Shown one piece after another: positions 53,686 to 61,404 of a DNA stretch of 64,000 bases. The translations under genes were made by a program, and so were the position numbers. The DNA comes from SIG205 sp045545595 (GTDB taxonomy: Bacteria > Bacillota_I > Bacilli_A > RF39 > UBA660). The stretch is from the NCBI GenBank assembly GCA_045545595.1, contig JAZQBG010000029.1, positions 4,379 through 68,378 of the forward strand, written 5' to 3'. The notes under the pieces are model-generated. The model ran no database searches, had not been told where the DNA came from, and saw only the letters and a list, made by a program, of their open reading frames with translations. How positions within the stretch are numbered: the stretch's first letter is position 1; every line of letters begins with the position of its first letter.

Positions 53686-56106
53686 ATGTATGAACTAGGC
53701 AAACAGTTTCGTTTTGATATGAGTAATGGAAAAGCTAATGAGGGAAATGTTCTTCAAGGTAAAAAATATAGATTTACTATTCTTACTGAAAGGCTTATAA
53801 GATTTGAATACAGTGAAACAGGAGAGTTTGTAGATAGTATTACATCTTTTGCTTGGAATAGAGATTTTCCAAAGTGTGACTTTAGTGTTAAACAAGATGA
53901 TAAGTATTTAGAAATAACTACTAAATATTTTAAAGTAGAATATCAAAAAGAAAGACCTTTTCTTGGACCTAAAACATATCCAGGAGCATATTTAAGAGTA
54001 ACCTTGGAAAATGCAGATAGAGTATGGTATTATGGACATCCTGAAGTTAGAAATTATGGTGGAAGTAATGTATCACTAGATGATTTTGAAGGTAATATAA
54101 AATTAGATAACGGACTTTATTCTGCAGATGGATTTGCTTCTATAGATGATTCAAATAGTATGATTTTTGAGGAAACCGGAGATTTAGTATCAAAACCTAA
54201 CAAATCAATAGATATATATCTATTCGCATATCGTAAAGATTTTGGACAATGTTTAAAAGATTATTATACACTTACTTCAAATCCAACAATGATACCAAGG
54301 TATGCATTGGGTAACTGGTGGAGTAAAAATCAAAAATATACTAATAATGATGTAATAACAACAATTGAAAGATTTAAAAAAGAAAGTATTCCTATATCAA
54401 TATTTCTATTTGATAAACCATGGCATTTTGAAAGAGAATACAACGGAATAAAACTAGATAGTGGTTTTACTTTTAATAATGAATTATTACATAATCCTAA
54501 AGAATTAATTAAATACATTCATTCAAATGATATAGTAGTAGGAGTTAATGTTGATCCTAGTGAAGGTATACATAGAGAAGAATTTAACTTTGACAAGGCT
54601 AGTAAGTATTTAGGTATTACAGAAGATATTATAGCTTTTAATCCAACTAATCCTAGGTGGGTAGATGTGTATTTAAAGTTATTTATTCATATAATTGAAA
54701 ATTATGGAGTAGATTTCTTTTGGATAGATTATAAACCTAATAATAGAAATTTAAATAATTTATTCTTACTTAACCATTACCACACAATGGATGTAGAAAG
54801 AATTGAACATAAAAGACCTATGATTCTATCTAGAAATTCTAAAATCGCACCTCATAGATATCCTATATGTTATTCAGGCAGAACAATAACTAGCTGGAAC
54901 ACTCTTAAGAATTTGCCATTCTATAACGCCTCTGCAACTAACTCAGGAATTGCATGGTGGAGTCATGATATCGGTGGATTTCATAGAGGTATCGAAGATA
55001 GTGAATTATATTTAAGATATATTCAATTTGGAGTTTTTTCTCCAATCCTTAGATTTTCATCACAAGATGGAAGATATTATAAAAAAGAACCTTGGAAACA
55101 AGATTATAAGACTATGGAAATAGCTAGAGATTATTTACAACTAAGACATAGATTAATACCGTATATATATTCAGAAGGGTATAAAAATCATAAATCAGGG
55201 ACTCCATTAATAAAACCTCTTTATTATGATGTTCCAGAAATGTATGATGATGCTAAAGCACGTAATGAGTATTATTTTGGATCAGAACTTTTAGTTGCAC
55301 CAATAACAATGAAAAAAGAAGCCATTATGAATAGAGTAATTCATAGATTTTACTTGCCAGAAGGAGTTTGGTATGATTTTTCAACCGGTAAAAAATTTCC
55401 TGGTGGTAGAGATTATGTTTCGTTCTATAAGGATGAAGATTATCCGGTATTTGCACGTGCAGGTACAATTATTCCAATGGCTTTGAATAATAACATTAAC
55501 AGTACTAAAGTACCAGAAAATTTAGAAATACAAATTTTCCCTGGTAAAAATAATACTTATTACTTATATGAAGATGATGGTATTACAACTCTTTATAAGG
55601 ATGGATACTACCTAGTTACTTCTATTGACTATAACTATAGAGAAAGTAATTATACTGTAATTATTAGACCACTTGAAGGTAAAACAGGAATAGTACCTGA
55701 TAAGAGAAACTATAAAGTACGATTTAGAAATGTTAAACAAGCAAACGATGTAATTGTTTACGTTAATGATAAAGAAGTTGTTCCAAAAAGTTATGTAGAA
55801 GATACAGACTTTGTAGTGGAAGTTAATGATGTGCCTACAATAGGACAATTAACAATCAATTGTAAAGGTAAAGATATCGAAATAGATGCAGTTAACTTGA
55901 TAAATGAAGATATTGACTCAATTATTTCTGATATTCCAATTGAAACCACAGTAAAAGAACAGATAAATGCAATTATGTTTGGTAGTCTGCCAATTAAGAA
56001 AAAACGTATTGAAATTAGAAAACTAAAGAAACAGAAGATTGATGACTTATTTATAAGATTATTCTTAAAATTATTAGAATATGTAGAAACAAATATACAA
56101 AAATAG
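53686..56106 (+). CDS. Glycoside hydrolase family 31 protein
   Basis: An 806-residue alpha-glucosidase-type enzyme. N-terminal GH31 beta-sandwich, TIM barrel with RYALGNWWSKNQKY, PISIFLFDKPWH, the nucleophile Asp in DFFWIDYKPNN, TSWNTLKNLP, and the acid/base Asp in WWSHDIGGFHRG, then FSPILRFSSQDG and LPEGVWYDFSTGK. The nucleophile neighbourhood differs from the usual DMNE. ATG 53686 follows AGAGGTGATACT. No signal peptide, so it acts on imported oligosaccharides. Specificity unknown. Confidence 0.9.
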   Translation: MYELGKQFRFDMSNGKANEGNVLQGKKYRFTILTERLIRFEYSETGEFVDSITSFAWNRDFPKCDFSVKQDDKYLEITTKYFKVEYQKERPFLGPKTYPGAYLRVTLENADRVWYYGHPEVRNYGGSNVSLDDFEGNIKLDNGLYSADGFASIDDSNSMIFEETGDLVSKPNKSIDIYLFAYRKDFGQCLKDYYTLTSNPTMIPRYALGNWWSKNQKYTNNDVITTIERFKKESIPISIFLFDKPWHFEREYNGIKLDSGFTFNNELLHNPKELIKYIHSNDIVVGVNVDPSEGIHREEFNFDKASKYLGITEDIIAFNPTNPRWVDVYLKLFIHIIENYGVDFFWIDYKPNNRNLNNLFLLNHYHTMDVERIEHKRPMILSRNSKIAPHRYPICYSGRTITSWNTLKNLPFYNASATNSGIAWWSHDIGGFHRGIEDSELYLRYIQFGVFSPILRFSSQDGRYYKKEPWKQDYKTMEIARDYLQLRHRLIPYIYSEGYKNHKSGTPLIKPLYYDVPEMYDDAKARNEYYFGSELLVAPITMKKEAIMNRVIHRFYLPEGVWYDFSTGKKFPGGRDYVSFYKDEDYPVFARAGTIIPMALNNNINSTKVPENLEIQIFPGKNNTYYLYEDDGITTLYKDGYYLVTSIDYNYRESNYTVIIRPLEGKTGIVPDKRNYKVRFRNVKQANDVIVYVNDKEVVPKSYVEDTDFVVEVNDVPTIGQLTINCKGKDIEIDAVNLINEDIDSIISDIPIETTVKEQINAIMFGSLPIKKKRIEIRKLKKQKIDDLFIRLFLKLLEYVETNIQK

Positions 56107-56162
56107 TATAAATATTAGACAAATTAAATAATATTTTATATAATAGTGTGCGAGGTGAAATT

Positions 56163-56879
56163 ATGTCAGGACATAGTAAATGGGCAACAATAAAAAGAAA
56201 AAAAGGAGAAAATGACGCAGCACGTGGTAAGGTTTTCCAAAGATTAGCAAAAGAAATATATGTAGCAGCTAGTAATGGAGATCCAGATCCAATCAATAAT
56301 GCCGCACTTAGAATGGTTATAGAAAAAGCAAGAAGCCAAAACATGCCTAAAGATAATATTCAAAAAGCAATAGATAAAGCAAAAGGTGCAGGTAATGGAG
56401 AAAACTATGAAGCAATTCGTTATGAAGGTTATGGACCAGGTGGAATTGCATTTATGGTTGATTGTTTAACTGACAATAGAAATAGAACAGCTTCTTTCGT
56501 TAGAGCAGCATTCACTAAACGTGGTGGAAACTTAGGAACAGATGGTAGTGTATCATATATGTTTAAAAGAAAAGGTGTAATTGTTATACCTAACTCATAT
56601 GATGAAGATGAAATGATGATGATCGCACTAGATAATGGTGCATTAGATTTCAGAGTAGAAGAAGATATGTACGAAATAGAAACCGAACCAGAAGATTTCT
56701 TAAGTGTTAAAGAAGCTCTAACTAATGCAGGTGTTACTGAATATATAACAAGTGAAGTAACTTATGTTGCTGATAATAATATTGAAGTAACAGATGAAGT
56801 AAGAGAAAAAGTTGAAAGATTAATTGAAGCATTAGAAGATATCGATGATGTAGGAGATATCTATCATAATATGGATTAA
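56163..56879 (+). CDS. yebC: YebC/PmpR-family protein
   Basis: A 238-residue protein with the invariant start SGHSKWATIKRKKGENDAAR, then AIRYEGYGPGGIAFMVD, LTDNRNRTASFVRAAFTKRG and YTS-like late segments. Members act as transcription regulators and in relief of ribosome pausing at proline stretches. ATG 56163 follows GCGAGGTGAAATT. Single gene with its own terminator. Confidence 0.95.
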   Translation: MSGHSKWATIKRKKGENDAARGKVFQRLAKEIYVAASNGDPDPINNAALRMVIEKARSQNMPKDNIQKAIDKAKGAGNGENYEAIRYEGYGPGGIAFMVDCLTDNRNRTASFVRAAFTKRGGNLGTDGSVSYMFKRKGVIVIPNSYDEDEMMMIALDNGALDFRVEEDMYEIETEPEDFLSVKEALTNAGVTEYITSEVTYVADNNIEVTDEVREKVERLIEALEDIDDVGDIYHNMD

Positions 56880-56905
56880 ACGAACTTGCTAAAAGTTCGT
56901 TTTTG
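56880..56905 (+). terminator. yebC terminator
   Basis: ACGAACTT pairs with AAGTTCGT around GCTAA, followed by TTTT. The TTGCTA in this hairpin also serves as the -35 of the next RNA promoter. Confidence 0.8.
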
Positions 56906-56914
56906 TGTTAAACT
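56886..56914 (+). promoter_or_regulatory. Promoter of the antisense RNA, module 3
   Basis: TTGCTA (56886-56891), 17-base spacer, TAAACT (56909-56914). Weaker than in modules 1 and 2. Confidence 0.6.
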
Positions 56915-56920
56915 GAATAT

Positions 56921-57047
56921 GTCAAGGAAACTTGCATAAAATAAAAAAGGGAAATACTTAACTTTTCCGTGTTGAGTACTTACCTATAATTAAGTTGTAC
57001 TTAATCAAGATTTAGTACTTAATCGTTAGATTGAGTACTATTTTTTT
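56921..57047 (+). ncRNA. Putative antitoxin RNA of type I-like module 3
   Basis: Starts with the conserved block (56916-56950) with the CAAG-GAAA-CTTG hairpin, runs through several AGTACTTAA-type repeats, and ends at a stem (57014-57039) followed by TTTTTTT. It converges with the minus-strand peptide gene and overlaps its stop. Confidence 0.55.
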
Positions 57048-57127
57048 ATACATAGAATCATCAAAGAGACTATTAATAAAATGATAATTAATATTAGAAA
57101 TGAGATTAACAATTCCTTTTTCTTCAT
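57038..57127 (-). CDS. Small hydrophobic peptide, putative type I toxin (copy 3)
   Basis: A 29-residue peptide: MKKKELL, hydrophobic core (ISFLILIIILLIVSLMILCI) and KK. It is nearly identical to copy 2 (D/E, T/S and I/C changes). ATG 57127 follows GGAAGGAGGCTTGATATT. The mRNA 5' end (57155-57181) is repeated in inverted form at 56949-56984. A plus-strand reading frame here (57081-57299) is a shadow. Confidence 0.65.
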   Translation of the reverse strand: MKKKELLISFLILIIILLIVSLMILCIKK

Positions 57128-57189
57128 AATATCAAGCCTCCTTCCTAAGAAGTGGGCAAGTACTCAACAGTTAGTATTTCCATATGTTA

Positions 57190-57218
57190 ATTATATCATA
57201 ATTATTAGTTTACATCAA
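57190..57218 (-). promoter_or_regulatory. Promoter of the small peptide mRNA, module 3
   Basis: On the minus strand TTGATG (57218-57213), 17-base spacer, TATAAT (57195-57190). Confidence 0.75.
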
Positions 57219-57239
57219 GATAACAACAAAAATTTCACA

Positions 57240-57279
57240 AAAATCAAAAACCTCATGGGTAATTATACCTATGAGGTTT
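57240..57279 (-). terminator. Terminator of the phosphoesterase operon
   Basis: On the minus strand AAACCTCAT and ATGAGGTTT pair with inner extension, followed by TTTTGATTTTT. Confidence 0.8.
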
Positions 57280-58159
57280 ATCTATTATATAATCTATAAA
57301 AATTTATTGAAGGTTTATTCATAAATCTAAACGGATATGTTGTCGTTCCAAGTCCAAATGATACATATAACTCTGTGTCATTAATTTTATAATAATCTTC
57401 GGAATATTTTTCTGCATCTTTATTTTTTACAATTCCACCAACAAATGGAAGTCTCACTTGTCCTCCATGGGAATGACCAGCAAGAGCTAAATCTACATTT
57501 CTATATTCTAATAGTTTATCAATATTATCAGGTTCATGAAGTAACATAATAGAATATACATCTTTATTAACGTTTTCTTGGTTGAAATATTCTAAAGCTT
57601 TTTCATAATCAATTTCTGTTTTAATACTACTACTTAATCCCCCTAAATATATATATTCATTTATATCATTATATACTAAGTCATAACTATTTTCTAATAT
57701 ATTAAATTCACTATTTTGCATTATTTCTATAAATGAATCTGATGTATAATCGTGATTTCCTTTAACTGTATATTTACCATGACTAGCATCTATTTTAGAT
57801 AAAGTTTCGGTTAATTCTTCAATTGTTTTATCAGTAATTTCAATATCTTTATCAATTAAATCACCAGTAAATAAAACCAAATCAGGTTCGATTAAATTAA
57901 TTCTTTCTACTATCTTTTCTAAGCTCTTTTTGTTTATTGTTTTTCCATAATGCACATCGGAAAAATGCACTATTTTAAATCCATGAAATGATTGGGGTAA
58001 TCTTTCATCTACTATTTTTATTTCATTAACTCTAAGACCATTAGTACTTATAAATCTAGCCCAAACTAGTATTAATAAGCAAATGAGAAATAAAATCAGC
58101 AAAAACTTAAGAAATACCTTTAATTTATTTTTTTTATATTTATCAGATCTCTTTCTCAT
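57278..58159 (-). CDS. Membrane-anchored metallophosphoesterase (YaeI/YkuE-like)
   Basis: A 293-residue protein with a basic N-terminus and membrane helix (FLLILFLICLLILVWARF), then a calcineurin-like domain: HFSDVHYGKTI, FTGDLIDKD, VKGNHDY, LLHEPD and LAGHSHGGQVRLP. Relatives act on cell-surface lipid or nucleotide phosphates. ATG 58159 follows GGTGATGTAA, which overlaps the stop of the upstream CPBP gene; the two form an operon. Confidence 0.88.
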   Translation of the reverse strand: MRKRSDKYKKNKLKVFLKFLLILFLICLLILVWARFISTNGLRVNEIKIVDERLPQSFHGFKIVHFSDVHYGKTINKKSLEKIVERINLIEPDLVLFTGDLIDKDIEITDKTIEELTETLSKIDASHGKYTVKGNHDYTSDSFIEIMQNSEFNILENSYDLVYNDINEYIYLGGLSSSIKTEIDYEKALEYFNQENVNKDVYSIMLLHEPDNIDKLLEYRNVDLALAGHSHGGQVRLPFVGGIVKNKDAEKYSEDYYKINDTELYVSFGLGTTTYPFRFMNKPSINFYRLYNR

Positions 58160-58852
58160 TTACATCACCGCAATTAATTGTATTGTTACTAGGAAAGTAT
58201 TATGTATAATGTGTACTAAAATCGGTATCCAAATATTATCAGTTTTAGTATACATATAGGCAAATGTACCACCTAGAATACCATAAGGAATAAAATATAA
58301 CATTTCTACAAGTGTACTGCCAACTCCAACAACGTGTAATAATCCAAAAACTAAACCAGAGACTATTACAAACAAAACTTTATTATAAATCATATCTCTA
58401 AATATTTTTCTAAATAACATTTCCTCTTCAAATGGACCAATAAGACAAGCACTAACTGTCATATAAATAGGTAAAGTTCCAAGTAAATCTCTAACTCCTT
58501 GTTCATTTGCCGCAATCCCTTGACTAAAGCCTAATTGAATTACTAAATTTGATACAGCCATAAGTATCATACCTATAGTATAGGCTAAAACAGTAACTTC
58601 TATGTATTTTCTATAATTATCTTTGATTTTTTTTAAATCTCCAATTAAATCTTTTCTATATACTATAAACATTATTGTAGGTAATATAAGTGAAATTAGT
58701 ATAGAAATAATTTGTCTTGGAATAATTGGTAACGATGATAAATTAATTCCTAAATAATTTAATAATAGTGTTACTAAACTATTAAAAACAAAAAATAATA
58801 CAAAAAATATTGAACCAATAATTATTTTTTTTATCTTTTCATTTATTTTCAT
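58160..58852 (-). CDS. CPBP-family intramembrane glutamic protease
   Basis: A 230-residue membrane protein with the Abi/CPBP motifs: GPFEEEMLFRKIFRD (Glu-Glu and R), FGLLHVVG and the late HIIHNTF. About seven membrane helices. CPBP proteins process prenylated or membrane proteins, and some give bacteriocin self-immunity. ATG 58852 has GAGGG seven bases upstream; a GTG at 58858 is too close. Confidence 0.88.
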   Translation of the reverse strand: MKINEKIKKIIIGSIFFVLFFVFNSLVTLLLNYLGINLSSLPIIPRQIISILISLILPTIMFIVYRKDLIGDLKKIKDNYRKYIEVTVLAYTIGMILMAVSNLVIQLGFSQGIAANEQGVRDLLGTLPIYMTVSACLIGPFEEEMLFRKIFRDMIYNKVLFVIVSGLVFGLLHVVGVGSTLVEMLYFIPYGILGGTFAYMYTKTDNIWIPILVHIIHNTFLVTIQLIAVM

Positions 58853-58981
58853 TTTCACACCCTCATTCTAATAACAATTATAACACAACAACTAAAAATT
58901 TATCATTATAAAGTAAAAATAAGTGAGATTAGTGTAAATAAGGATATTAAATGTGATATTATAATATTGGAGATGATATTA

Positions 58982-59161
58982 ATGGAAAAATCAGATGATA
59001 ATACAAATAATTTATGTGAAAAGTGTAATTTAAGACACAAACCAAATAAGGAATTATTAGAAGCATTAGATGAAGCAGAAAAAATCGCTTCTGGTGAAGT
59101 AAAAACAAAGTGTTATAGAAATATTGATGAATTATTTAGGGATTTAGAAATAGATAATTAA
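58982..59161 (+). CDS. Small antitoxin-like protein with a CxxC motif
   Basis: A 59-residue protein. The C-terminal two thirds (PNKELLEALDEAEKIASGEV, then YRNIDELFRDLEI) looks like the toxin-binding tail of RelB/DinJ antitoxins. Instead of a ribbon-helix-helix N-terminus it has CEKCNLRH, a possible zinc knuckle. ATG 58982 follows GGAGATGATATTA. No toxin gene lies next to it; the phosphoesterase/CPBP operon is divergent and rimP follows. Function unknown. Confidence 0.6.
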   Translation: MEKSDDNTNNLCEKCNLRHKPNKELLEALDEAEKIASGEVKTKCYRNIDELFRDLEIDN

Positions 59162-59246
59162 TTAATACATATTATTACGTAACTAAGATAAAAATGTAAA
59201 AAAAGATATACAAAATAAAGAAATTGTGTTAGAATATATTTGCAAC

Positions 59247-59271
59247 AAGGAGTGGGACAAACCCACTCTTT
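59247..59271 (+). promoter_or_regulatory. Hairpin in the rimP-nusA operon leader
   Basis: GAGTGGG pairs with CCCACTC around ACAAA, in the leader 25 bases before the rimP ribosome-binding site. A short T run follows, so it may act as an attenuator. Confidence 0.45.
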
Positions 59272-59295
59272 AAATATTATTTATAGGAGGTAGTC

Positions 59296-59544
59296 ATGAA
59301 TATAACTGACACAGTAAAAGAATTAGTAACTGAACCATTAAAAAATGAAGAAATCGATGTAGTAGAAGTTACTTACGAAAAAGAAGATGGAAATTATTTT
59401 TTAAGAATTATAATTGATACTAACAAAGGAGTAGATTTAGATACTTGTATAAAAGCTACAAATATTATTAATCCAATATTAGATAGTCATAATTTAGAAA
59501 TAGAAAACTATATTTTAGATGTATGTTCAAAAGGAGGTAATTAA
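59296..59544 (+). CDS. rimP: Ribosome maturation factor RimP, N-terminal domain only
   Basis: RimP helps 30S assembly. This protein has just 82 residues against about 150 in the family. The N-terminal domain is intact (VDVVEVTYEKEDGNYFLRIII, GVDLDTCIKATNIINPILDS, YILDVCS), but it stops right where LEVSSPG-type sequence and the Sm-like C-terminal domain should follow. The last codons (Ser-Lys-Gly-Gly-Asn) are formed by the AAAGGAGGT ribosome-binding site of nusA. ATG 59296 follows AGGAGGTAGTC. Confidence 0.85.
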   Translation: MNITDTVKELVTEPLKNEEIDVVEVTYEKEDGNYFLRIIIDTNKGVDLDTCIKATNIINPILDSHNLEIENYILDVCSKGGN

Positions 59545-59545
59545 A

Positions 59546-60619
59546 ATGGACGCAAAAGCATTTATAAAAGCATTAGATAATTTAGCAGAAGAAAAACAAA
59601 TTAGTAAAGATACAATTTATGAAGCTATGGAACTAGCGCTTTCTACAGCTTATAAAAAGAACTTTAATTCATTAACAAACGTTAGAGTAGATATTAATAA
59701 AGATACTGGTGATATTAAAGTATTTAGTGTATATACAGTTGTAGAAGATGACTATGATGATTTTGATGAAGATACAGAAATCTTACTATCAGAAGCCAAA
59801 GAAAGAGTTAAAGATATTGAAGTTGGAGAAACAATTGAAGAAGAAGTAACACCAAAAGACTTTGGTAGAGTTGCAGCTGCAACAGCAAAACAAGTTATTA
59901 TTCAAAAAGTAAAAGAAGCTGAAAAAGAAAGTTTGTTAAATGAATATAAAGATAAACAAGATGAATTAGTAGTTGGTATAGTATCAATGGAAGATGAACA
60001 AAACTATCTTATCGATTTAGGTAGAACAATGGGAATTTTACCTAAATCAGAATTAATTGGTGATGAAAAAGTAGAAATGGGATCATCAATTAAAGCTTAC
60101 GTTAGTAAAGTTAACGCAAGCCAAAAATCAATTACTGTGTTACTATCTAGAAAACACTATGGATTTGTAAAAAGATTATTTGAAGTTGAAATTCCAGAAC
60201 TTTCTGATGGAACAATCATTTTACAAGGTGTAGCTCGTGTTCCGGGTGAAAGAAGTAAAGTAGCAGTATATTCTACTAATGATAAAGTAGACGCAATTGG
60301 GGCTTGTATCGGAGAAAGAGGAAGTAGAATTGCTAATATTATTAAAGAATTAAATGGTGAAAAAGTAGATTTAGTATTATATGACAAAGATCCTAGCATA
60401 TTTATTCAAAATGCTTTAGCGCCTGCTAAAGATATAACAGTAATTATTACTGATGAAAAAAACCGTGAATGTATGGCAATAGCTGATGAAAGTAATCTTT
60501 CTCTAGCGATTGGTAAAAAAGGACAAAATGTTGTTCTAGCAAGTCGTCTAACTCATTATAAAATTGATGTTAAAACTAAAGAACAATTAGGAGACGATGT
60601 TGGAATTACTATAAAATAA
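59546..60619 (+). CDS. nusA: Transcription termination/antitermination protein NusA
   Basis: Controls pausing and termination. The 357-residue protein has the N-terminal RNAP-binding domain (AFIKALDNLAEEK), an S1 domain (VVGIVSMEDEQNYLIDLG) and two KH domains (GACIGERGSRIANIIKEL and LAIGKKGQNVVLASRLT). No C-terminal repeats, as in Bacillus. ATG 59546 follows AAAGGAGGTAATTAA. Confidence 0.96.
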   Translation: MDAKAFIKALDNLAEEKQISKDTIYEAMELALSTAYKKNFNSLTNVRVDINKDTGDIKVFSVYTVVEDDYDDFDEDTEILLSEAKERVKDIEVGETIEEEVTPKDFGRVAAATAKQVIIQKVKEAEKESLLNEYKDKQDELVVGIVSMEDEQNYLIDLGRTMGILPKSELIGDEKVEMGSSIKAYVSKVNASQKSITVLLSRKHYGFVKRLFEVEIPELSDGTIILQGVARVPGERSKVAVYSTNDKVDAIGACIGERGSRIANIIKELNGEKVDLVLYDKDPSIFIQNALAPAKDITVIITDEKNRECMAIADESNLSLAIGKKGQNVVLASRLTHYKIDVKTKEQLGDDVGITIK

Positions 60620-60633
60620 GGGAGTTGGTAAAA

Positions 60634-60897
60634 ATGAAACCAAGAAAAACACCAATGAGAAGTTGTGCGGTTACAAATGAAAAATTTCCTAAAATGGAAT
60701 TATTAAGAGTAATAAGAACTCCAGAAGGTAATGTTGTAATTGAAACTGATGAAAAGGGTAAAACTAATGGACATGGTGCTTATCTAAAAAAAGATATTGA
60801 AGTAATAGATAAAGCAAGAAAAACTAAAATTTTAGAAAAAAAATTAGAAGTAAATATTCCGGATAGTATTTATGATGATTTAAGAAAAATGATATAG
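60634..60897 (+). CDS. rnpM: RNase P modulator RnpM (YlxR)
   Basis: An 87-residue YlxR-family protein: PRKTPMRSCAVTNEKFPKME, LLRVIRTPEGNVVIE, GHGAYLKKD. The family binds RNase P RNA in Bacillus. ATG 60634 follows GGGAGTTGGTAAAA. In Bacillus ylxQ follows; here a dCMP deaminase gene takes that place. Confidence 0.92.
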   Translation: MKPRKTPMRSCAVTNEKFPKMELLRVIRTPEGNVVIETDEKGKTNGHGAYLKKDIEVIDKARKTKILEKKLEVNIPDSIYDDLRKMI

Positions 60898-60907
60898 TAG
60901 GTGTAGT

Positions 60908-61387
60908 GTGAAAAGAGAAAATTATTTAAGTTGGGATGAATTTTTTATGGGAGTTGCACTCCTAGCAGCTCAAAGAAGTAAAGATCCTTCTACCCAAGTT
61001 GGTGCATGCATTGTTAATCAAGATAACAAAATTATTTCTACAGGATATAATGGTGCGCCAAGAGGTTATGACGATGATAGTTGTATGTGTTGGGAAAGAG
61101 TTGGGAATTTTTTAGAAACAAAATATGCATATGTATGTCATGCTGAATTAAATGCCATTTTAAATTCACCAGCTATTGTTAAAAATTGCAAAATATATGT
61201 GGCACTATTCCCATGTAATGAATGTGCAAAAGCTATTATTCAATCTGGTATTAAAGAAATAATATATGCTTCTGATAAATATAAAGATACAGATAGTGTT
61301 ATTGCTTCTAAAAAAATGCTTGATGAGTGTGGAGTTAAGTATAGAGAATTTAAAAGTAAAAATAAAGAGATAAAATTAAATATTTAA
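60908..61387 (+). CDS. Deoxycytidylate deaminase
   Basis: Converts dCMP to dUMP for thymidylate synthesis. The 159-residue zinc enzyme has RSKDPSTQVGACIV, GYNGAPRGYDDD, the HAELNAIL motif (His and catalytic Glu) and PCNECAKAIIQSG (two Cys ligands). GTG start at 60908 with TAGGTGTA upstream. Placed inside the nusA-infB operon. Confidence 0.93.
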   Translation: MKRENYLSWDEFFMGVALLAAQRSKDPSTQVGACIVNQDNKIISTGYNGAPRGYDDDSCMCWERVGNFLETKYAYVCHAELNAILNSPAIVKNCKIYVALFPCNECAKAIIQSGIKEIIYASDKYKDTDSVIASKKMLDECGVKYREFKSKNKEIKLNI

Positions 61388-61404
61388 AGAAAGAGGTGAT
61401 ATCT

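Noticed and set aside
57081..57299. Plus-strand 72-codon reading frame
   Set aside because: It lies opposite the 29-residue peptide gene and its promoter, has no ribosome-binding site, and includes terminator DNA.
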